A stretch of DNA of 21,800 nt from Sphingopyxis sp. (GTDB taxonomy: Bacteria; Pseudomonadota; Alphaproteobacteria; Sphingomonadales; Sphingomonadaceae): assembly GCF_016704835.1 (NCBI RefSeq), contig NZ_JADIZJ010000004.1, positions 1-21,800 of the forward strand, in the 5' to 3' direction. The position numbers were made by a program, and so were the translations under genes. Below the pieces are notes generated by a model. The model worked only from the letters and a program-made list of their open reading frames with translations, searched no databases and was not told the origin of the DNA. How positions within the stretch are numbered: the stretch's first letter is position 1; each line of letters begins with the position of its first letter. This document shows positions 16,393 through 21,800 of this stretch, piece after piece.

Positions 16393-17169
16393 ATGGCCGA
16401 CGCGACGCTCCAATCCCCCATCAATCGCCTGCTCATGGTGATGGCCAGATTGCGTAATCCTGATGGCGGCTGCGAATGGGATCTTGCGCAGAGCTTTGCG
16501 ACGATTGCGCCCTACACCATCGAAGAAGCCTATGAGGTTGCCGACGCGATCGCTGGCGGCGATCCTGCGGCAATTTGCGACGAGCTTGGCGACCTCTTGC
16601 TCCAGGTCGTGTTCCACAGCCAGATTGCCAGCGATAACGGTCTGTTCGGCTTTAACGACGTGGCGACCGCGATCAGCGACAAGATGGAGCGCCGCCATCC
16701 GCATATTTTTGGCGACAGCAAGACCAATAATGTTCGCCAGCAATGGGAACAAATCAAGGCCGACGAACGCGCCGCCGATGGTCCCAAGGGTGCCCTGTCG
16801 GGGGTTGCGCGCTCCTTGCCCTCGCTCTTGCGTGCGCAAAAACTTCAGTCACGCGCCGCGCGCGTCGGCTTCGATTGGCCTGACGAAGCTGGCCCACGCG
16901 GCAAGATCGCCGAAGAACTCGTCGAAGTGGCGACCGCGACCGATGACGCAGCGCGGCACGAGGAGATCGGCGACCTGCTCTTCGCGGTCGTCAACTACGC
17001 CCGACACCTGGGCGTCGACGCCGAAGGCGCGCTCCGCGATGCGAACGTCAAATTCGCGCGCCGTTTTGCAGCGATGGAAGATCGCGCGGGCGGTAGCTTG
17101 GAGGGATTGTCGCTCAACGCGCAGGAAGCCCATTGGCTGGCGGTCAAGGCGTCGGAGCGTCGTCCGTAG
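16393..17169 (+). CDS. mazG: Nucleoside triphosphate pyrophosphohydrolase MazG
   Basis: All-alpha NTP pyrophosphatase that hydrolyses (d)NTPs to monophosphate and pyrophosphate, a house-cleaning enzyme linked to stress nucleotide control. ATG 16393 gives MADATLQSPINRLLMVMARL; a downstream Met is possible because no ribosome binding site is visible. The first domain has LRNPDGGCEWDLAQSF, the metal-binding EEAYEVADAI (E44, E45, E48) and DELGDLLLQVVFHSQIA (E64, D67). RRHPHIFGD, the W(E)xIK motif QWEQIKADER and GVARSLPSLLRAQKLQ follow. The second domain repeats the pattern as EELVEVATA and HEEIGDLLFAVVNYARHLG. 258 residues, normal two-domain form. Its last 26 bases overlap convergent hflX. Confidence 0.96.
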   Translation: MADATLQSPINRLLMVMARLRNPDGGCEWDLAQSFATIAPYTIEEAYEVADAIAGGDPAAICDELGDLLLQVVFHSQIASDNGLFGFNDVATAISDKMERRHPHIFGDSKTNNVRQQWEQIKADERAADGPKGALSGVARSLPSLLRAQKLQSRAARVGFDWPDEAGPRGKIAEELVEVATATDDAARHEEIGDLLFAVVNYARHLGVDAEGALRDANVKFARRFAAMEDRAGGSLEGLSLNAQEAHWLAVKASERRP

Positions 17170-18439
17170 GCCACAGCCGTTCGAACCGCGCTGCGTCGGC
17201 GGGATCGAGCCGGACGGTCAGCACATGCCCCTCATCCTCGGGCTCGTCGGCCAACACCTCGCCGCGCGCGTGAAGCCACGCCGCCGCCTCGCCATTCTGA
17301 TAGTCCAGGTAAATCCGCTGGACCTTGTGCAGCGCGGTCAGTTGCGTCGCCATCAGGACGCGCGCGGCCTCGACGCCTTCACCAGTCACCGCAGATATGA
17401 CCGCGACGTCGGAGCGCCGCGCTGCCATCTCTTCAATAGCGGCGCGACCGTCGCTGTCGGCGGTGTCGATCTTGTTCCAGATTTCGATCTGCGAGATCGC
17501 GAACGGCGCGTCGCCCTCGCCATCATCCTGCGATCCATTGACGCCGAGCGAGCTCAGGATGGTGCAGACGTCATCATATTGCGCGTCGCTGTCGGGGTGG
17601 ACGATGTCGCGAACATGGACGATCAGATCGGCAGTCGTGACCTCTTCGAGCGTGGCGCGAAACGCCGCGACCAGTTCGGTCGGCAGGTCGGAAACAAAAC
17701 CGACGGTGTCGGAGAGGATCGCCTTGTCGATGCCGGGCAGCCGGATCTCGCGCATCGTCGGGTCGAGGGTTGCGAACAGCATGTCTTCCGCCATGACGTC
17801 ACTTCCCGTCAAGCAGTTGAAAAACGTCGATTTACCTGCGTTTGTATAACCAACGAGCGCGACGACCGGCCAGGGCGCACGCTGACGCTTCGACCGCTGC
17901 AACTGGCGGGTGCGACGAGCGTCTTCGAGCGAACGCCGGATCCGCGCCATGCGGTTGCGGATCATCCGCCGGTCGGCCTCGATCTGCGTTTCGCCGGGAC
18001 CGCCGAGGAAGCCGAAACCGCCGCGCTGGCGTTCGAGGTGGGTCCAGCTACGCACCAACCGTCCCGCCTGATAATCGAGATGCGCCAATTCCACCTGCAA
18101 GCGTCCTTCGGCGGTCGCGGCGCGTTCGCCGAAGATTTCGAGGATCAGCCCGGTCCGGTCGATCACCTTGGTGCCGAAAGCGGTTTCCAGATTGCGCTGC
18201 TGGATCGGGCTAAGAGCGGCATCGACCACGACAAGTTGGATGCCATGTTTCTCGATGTCCGGTGTGATCGCCTCGATCTGCCCGACTCCGAGCAAGGTCG
18301 CTGCCCGCGTCTGGCGCAGTCGAAGCATATGCACCGCGACTACGTCGAGCCCGATCGCCAACGCGAGCCCCCTCGCCTCCTTTGCCCGCGCGTCAAGATC
18401 GCGAGTCAACTTCTGGCTATGCCATTCGGGCACGACCAA
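17144..18439 (-). CDS. hflX: GTPase HflX, ribosome rescue/splitting factor
   Basis: Translational GTPase that binds and splits stalled 70S ribosomes under stress. The N-terminal HflX domain includes LLGVGQIEAI and DAALSPIQQRNLE, then a coiled helical region with GGFGFLGGPGETQIEADRR (about 140-158). The G domain has GYTNAGKST (197-205), a DTVGF switch (244-248), LIVHVRDIVHPDSD, and NKID. The annotated start is a TTG at 18439 (431 residues). Protein-like sequence (DSQEEVTRGAAALLVVPEW) continues upstream in frame to about 18480, right up to the hfq stop at 18493, so the true start may be a rarer codon (ATT or CTG) upstream. Lies downstream of hfq as in many alphaproteobacteria. Tail overlaps mazG. 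Confidence 0.93.
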   Translation of the reverse strand: MVVPEWHSQKLTRDLDARAKEARGLALAIGLDVVAVHMLRLRQTRAATLLGVGQIEAITPDIEKHGIQLVVVDAALSPIQQRNLETAFGTKVIDRTGLILEIFGERAATAEGRLQVELAHLDYQAGRLVRSWTHLERQRGGFGFLGGPGETQIEADRRMIRNRMARIRRSLEDARRTRQLQRSKRQRAPWPVVALVGYTNAGKSTFFNCLTGSDVMAEDMLFATLDPTMREIRLPGIDKAILSDTVGFVSDLPTELVAAFRATLEEVTTADLIVHVRDIVHPDSDAQYDDVCTILSSLGVNGSQDDGEGDAPFAISQIEIWNKIDTADSDGRAAIEEMAARRSDVAVISAVTGEGVEAARVLMATQLTALHKVQRIYLDYQNGEAAAWLHARGEVLADEPEDEGHVLTVRLDPADAARFERLWPTDDAPTP

Positions 18440-18492
18440 CAGCGCGGCAGCGCCGCGGGTGACTTCTTCCTGGCTGTCAATAATCGAGGCGA

Positions 18493-18993
18493 TCAGGCGT
18501 TGTCCGCTTCTGCGTCGGGTTCGCTGTCGGTCAGGTTGATCGGGCCGTTTGGCTGCACCGTCGAAATGGCGTGCTTATAGACGAGCTGCACTTGGCGCTC
18601 GCGCTCGAGCAGCATGCAGAATAGATCGAACGCAACGATATCGCCCTGCAACATCACCCCGTTGACCAAGAACATCGTCACCGATTCATCGGATTTTCGG
18701 ACCGCATTCAGGAATACATCCTGCAATGCCTTACCCTTGCTAGCCGGCGCGTCGCGCAGATTGCCGCCGAGCAGCGAAAGATCGAAATCATGCGACGGCA
18801 TCACCGTCGAGATCGCATGTTTATAAACGAGCTGGGACTGGCCATCGCGGCGCAGCAGCAACGAAAAATTGTCGAACCAAGTGATGATGCCCTGAAGCTT
18901 CACCCCTTTGACGAGAAACATTGTTACCGGCGTTTTGCTTTTGCGCAGCGCGTTGAGAAAAATATCCTGGAGATTCTGGTTCTTATCGGACAC
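18493..18993 (-). CDS. hfq: RNA chaperone Hfq with two tandem Sm domains
   Basis: RNA chaperone pairing small RNAs with mRNAs. GTG start at 18993 with AGGAGG 5 bases upstream. The 166-residue chain holds two full Hfq domains 82 residues apart. Domain 1 (about 8-68) has LQDIFLNALRKSK, VTMFLVKGVKLQG and YKHAISTVMPS. Domain 2 (about 90-150) has LQDVFLNAVRKSDE, VTMFLVNGVMLQG and YKHAISTVQPN. Both keep the proximal-face LQD and YKH signatures; ordinary Hfq is one domain of 75-100 residues forming hexamers. Three double chains could form a pseudo-hexamer. Domain 2 differs at the rim (Asp-Glu in place of basic residues) and at the distal-site Lys (Met). A 21-residue linker and short acidic tail (DSEPDAEADNA) complete it. 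Between ntrX and hflX, as is conserved. Confidence 0.96.
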   Translation of the reverse strand: MSDKNQNLQDIFLNALRKSKTPVTMFLVKGVKLQGIITWFDNFSLLLRRDGQSQLVYKHAISTVMPSHDFDLSLLGGNLRDAPASKGKALQDVFLNAVRKSDESVTMFLVNGVMLQGDIVAFDLFCMLLERERQVQLVYKHAISTVQPNGPINLTDSEPDAEADNA

Positions 18994-18998
18994 ATTTG

Positions 18999-19004
18999 CC
19001 TCCT
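18999..19004 (-). promoter_or_regulatory. Ribosome binding site deciding the hfq GTG start
   Basis: A perfect AGGAGG lies 5 bases before GTG 18993. An overlapping out-of-frame ATG at 18995 would open a different frame (MCPIR...), so the GTG is the real start. The 115-base gap back to ntrX also holds a GCCGG-AAAA-CCGG hairpin (19035-19048 region); no promoter could be assigned with confidence. Confidence 0.75.
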
Positions 19005-19108
19005 ATTTTTGGCGGTACGACCGCAGGTATGCCCCGGTTTTCCGGCTTAAAGACCTTTTTCTTTCCATCAATATGCGGCAAAGCATGCGCAAGGTCTAGC
19101 GCAAAGCC

Positions 19109-20470
19109 TCACCCCTCGCCGTCCGAACTCTCGGTGAGCCCCAAAAGTTTCAGTTTGCGGTGCAAGGCCGAGCGTTCCATGCCGATAAAGGTCGCGGTGC
19201 GCGAGATATTGCCCGAAAATCGGTTGATCTGGATCCGCAGATATTCGCGCTCGAAATTTTCGCGCGCTTCTTTCAGCGGGATCGCAGTGATCGATTCCGA
19301 ATTTGGCAAAATGTCGCTGCCACCGCGGACCAGCTCGCCTGGCAGCATATCGGCGTCGATCCGGTTCAGACGATCGCTCGGCGCCAATATCATCACACGT
19401 TCAATGACGTTGCGCAGCTCGCGGACATTGCCCGGCCATTCGTGCGCTTGCAGCGCCGCCATCGCTTCCGAACTGATCTCGGGCGGCGGAACGCGGCGAT
19501 CGGCGGCATAGCGGCGGATAGTGGTCGCACAGGCTGGCAATATCGTCGCGGCGCTCACGCAGCGGCGGGATATGCACCGGAACGACATTAAGCCGATAAT
19601 AGAGATCTTCGCGAAAGCGGCTCTCGGCGATTTCAGTCGTCAGGTCGCGCGCCGAGCCCGAAATGATCCGGACATCGACGCGGATCATCGTGCGCCCGCC
19701 AACGCGGGTAAAGCTCTGGTCGGTGAGTACGCGCAGGATCTTGCCTTGGGTCGTCAGCGGCATGTCAGCGACTTCGTCGAGAAAAAGGGTGCCGCCATGC
19801 GCCTGTTCGAGCAGCCCGACGCGGATCGCCCCGTCGTCGGTTTCGGACCCGAACAATTCGGTTTCAACCGTCTCGGGATCCATGCGCGCCGAGGAAATGA
19901 CGCGGAAGGGTGCATTGTGACGCCCGCTCCAACCGTGCAGCACGCGCGGCCACTTCCTTGCCAACCCCGCTGCACCGGTAATCAACACCCGACTACCGGT
20001 CCCCGCGACGCGCGGACATTGTTGATCGACGCGCTGGTCCCGGTCAATTCGTCTGATGGCCCCGCCTTTTCGCGCAATTGCTCATATTCGAACTTCAGCC
20101 GCTCGCTTTCGGTCGCGCGTGCGACCAGATGGAGCAAGCGCGATGCCTCGAACGGCTTTTCGATGAAATCATAGGCACCGCGCCGGATCGCCGCTACCGC
20201 GGTGTCGAGCCCGCCATGCCCCGAAATGACGATGATCGGCAGCGTGGGATCGAAGGCCTTAATCGCCTCGACCAGCCCCAGCCCGTCGAGCCGCGACCCC
20301 TGCAACCACACGTCGATCAGCGCGAGCGATGGGCGCCGCTGGCGGATAGCTTCGAGTGCGGAATCGCTGTCGGAGGCAATACGCGCCTCATAGCCTTCGT
20401 CTTCCATGACGCCGGCGACGAGATCGCAAATGTCGCGTTCGTCGTCGACGATCAATATATCAAGCGCCAT
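19109..20470 (-). CDS. ntrX: NtrX response regulator, AAA+ type without GAFTGA (frameshifted as sequenced)
   Basis: Partner regulator of NtrY, controlling nitrogen, redox or envelope responses in alphaproteobacteria. ATG 20470 overlaps ntrY by 11 bases. The receiver domain (1-120) has DD at 9-10, phospho-acceptor D53 (LALIDVWL) and K105 (IEKPFE). The AAA+ domain continues in a second frame: SARMDPETVETELFGSETDD, GLLEQAHGGTLFLDEVADMP (Walker B), GGRTMIRVDVRIISGSARDL and FREDLYYRLNVVPVHIPPLR. The third frame carries EWPGNVRELRNVIERVMIL and the Fis-type HTH (ISRTATFIGMERSALHRKL), stop at 19109. The Walker A is disrupted by a one-base loss in the run 19965-19968. The sigma54-contact GAFTGA loop is absent. 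The span of 454 codons is normal. Frameshifts near 19990, 19965 and 19510 are probably errors. Confidence 0.93.
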
Positions 20471-21800
20471 ATTCTTCTCTATCCTGTCGGTTGCGGATCC
20501 GCCCCGGAACCGATTCTGCGTGCCCCATGCTTATTTCGTCGCCCTTCCCTGCCAATCCTTGCAGCCGGTCGGGATGGAGCGTCAGTGTGACGCACGTCCC
20601 CCGCCCCGCCGGATTGTCCGAAAACTCCAGCTCGCCATAATGCTGTTCGACTGATCTTTTGACAATCGCGAGGCCCAGTCCCGTGCCGCCCTGACGCGTC
20701 GTCATATAGGGGTTCGGCAATGGTCTGCGCGCCTGCGGCAACCCGATCCCGTCATCCGCAACACGGATCAGGATTTCACCGTGCGGCCCGCTGGCCAGCT
20801 CGGCATCAATATGCCCAATGGGAGTTAATTGCGAACTTTTTGAATTTTCTTCAATCGCTTCCACTGCGTTTTTGACAATGTTTGTCATGGCCTGCGACAG
20901 CAAGCGTCGATCGCAAACGAGCGGCCCGATTTCGTCCGGGGTTTTTACTGCAAAGACGATATCGGGCTTGGCAACCTCGAACAGGAATACCGCTTGGCGC
21001 AGGATATCGCGGATATCCTCGACCCGAAGGTTGGTTTGGGCATGCGGGCAAAGCTCGAAAACTCACCTACCATCCGGCGCATGTCGTGAACCTGGCGGAT
21101 CACGGTATCGGTCAATTTCTTGAAGGTGGCACTGTCGCCCTCGATCTTGTCGCCGAAGCGACGCTGAAGGCGCTCGGCGGCGAGTTGGATCGGGGTCAGC
21201 GGATTCTTGATCTCATGCGCAATACGACGCGCGACGTCAGACCAGGCGGCGCGACGCTGATCGAGCAATTGCTGGGTAATATCTTCAAAACTCAGACAAA
21301 GCCGTCGCCCTGCGCAACCGCCTTGGCGGCGAGCGTTGCGGGTTCGGCACGTTGGGGCGAGCCAATTGACGATCGCCTCACGCCCGTCGCCCATCAACAG
21401 TCGCGCCAGTTCAGGTGCGACTTCCGCTAAGGACGTCCGGTCAGGCAATGGGCTGACTGGCAGATCAGCCGCTCGGCTGCCGCATTGGCCAGCTGGATGC
21501 GGTGATCGGCTCGTCATCGCGCGCTGGCGGGGTCACGCGCACCGACAGATCGCCACCCGCCGCAGTGCGCGTCGCGCCGATCAGCGTGCCTAGCGGACGC
21601 ACGATGCGGTCGGCGACGACGATAGCGGCGATCACGGCGAGCGCGAGCAGCAATAGCGATCCCAAATATAGTGCGCCGTTGAATTGCAACTGCAAGAGCT
21701 GCGAGCGTTGGAACAAGGCATTATAGTCGGCAAGCACCGTGCTGGCCCGTCTGACCGGCAGGTTGGAAACCTGGCACGTTCGCATCGCGCGACGCATAAA
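20460..21800 (-). CDS. ntrY: NtrY sensor histidine kinase, C-terminal part, frameshifted and cut by window edge
   Basis: Membrane sensor kinase that phosphorylates NtrX. The 5' end lies beyond 21800. From the right: a hydrophobic segment (LLLLALAVIAAIVV) and HAMP (DRIVRPLGTLIGATRTAAGG), then a PAS-like piece (IQLANAAAERLI; LAEVAPELARLL), LSFEDITQQLLDQRRAAW and the H-box RIAHEIKNPLTPIQLAAERL near 21200. The N-box MTNIVKNAVEAIEEN, G1 VADDGIGLPQ and G2 GGTGLGLAIVKR follow in the frame 20903-20460, and the stop overlaps ntrX. Frame changes occur near 21500, 21430, 21340 and 21040. The usual HAMP-PAS linker with AFNRM appears missing at the first of these. Kinase identity is secure; details of the N-terminal half are not. 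Confidence 0.92.

Noticed and set aside
16463..18580. A 705-codon open frame on the plus strand spanning mazG, hflX and hfq
   Set aside because: It runs out of frame through mazG and antisense to hflX and hfq, whose products are unmistakable. Long spurious frames are expected at this GC content.

Overview
The window looks like a chromosomal segment of a GC-rich alphaproteobacterium, most likely a member of the Sphingomonadales (Sphingomonas/Sphingopyxis/Novosphingobium type; genus not resolved). The basis is the gene order mltB-like, rlpA, dacC, tmk, holB, metG, tatD, MBL hydrolase, mazG, hflX, hfq, ntrX, ntrY, the double-domain Hfq, and the FecI/FecR/TonB-receptor style of the left end.

Left arm (1-6730, all minus strand). 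A FecI-like ECF sigma factor, a FecR-like anti-sigma/transducer and an STN-domain TonB-dependent receptor form an iron/substrate-responsive surface-signalling cassette, whose receptor runs off the left edge. Transcriptionally behind it lies a large type V autotransporter with a beta-helical passenger, two acidic calcium-loop-like insertions and a C-terminal barrel, closed by a GC-rich hairpin. All of these genes are readable only by hopping frames.

Core (6959-17169, plus strand). rsgA (frame-broken) is followed by a convergent tRNA-Ser(UGA). A compact housekeeping run then follows: lytic transglycosylase, rlpA, D,D-carboxypeptidase, thymidylate kinase, DNA polymerase III delta-prime, methionyl-tRNA synthetase, TatD, PhnP-like hydrolase, an unlisted 58-residue membrane protein, and mazG. 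Many of these overlap or touch, suggesting cotranscription. A 91-bp imperfect inverted repeat sits between holB and metG. An 85% AT block sits directly before mazG.

Right arm (17144-21800, minus strand). ntrY, ntrX, hfq and hflX are in the conserved alphaproteobacterial order; ntrY runs off the right edge. hflX and mazG overlap tail to tail. The most interesting single object is hfq, which encodes two complete but non-equivalent Sm/Hfq domains in one 166-residue chain.

Data quality. From about 8.2 to 19.1 kb every gene is intact. From 1 to 7.9 kb and from 19.4 to 21.8 kb there is a frameshift roughly every few hundred bases, also inside genes expected to be conserved, and several are one-base losses in G/C runs. 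I read this as uncorrected sequencing error or low coverage at both ends rather than pseudogenes, and I give whole-gene spans there. I see no CRISPR array, insertion sequence, prophage or integrase. There is no gene-free stretch longer than 300 bases.
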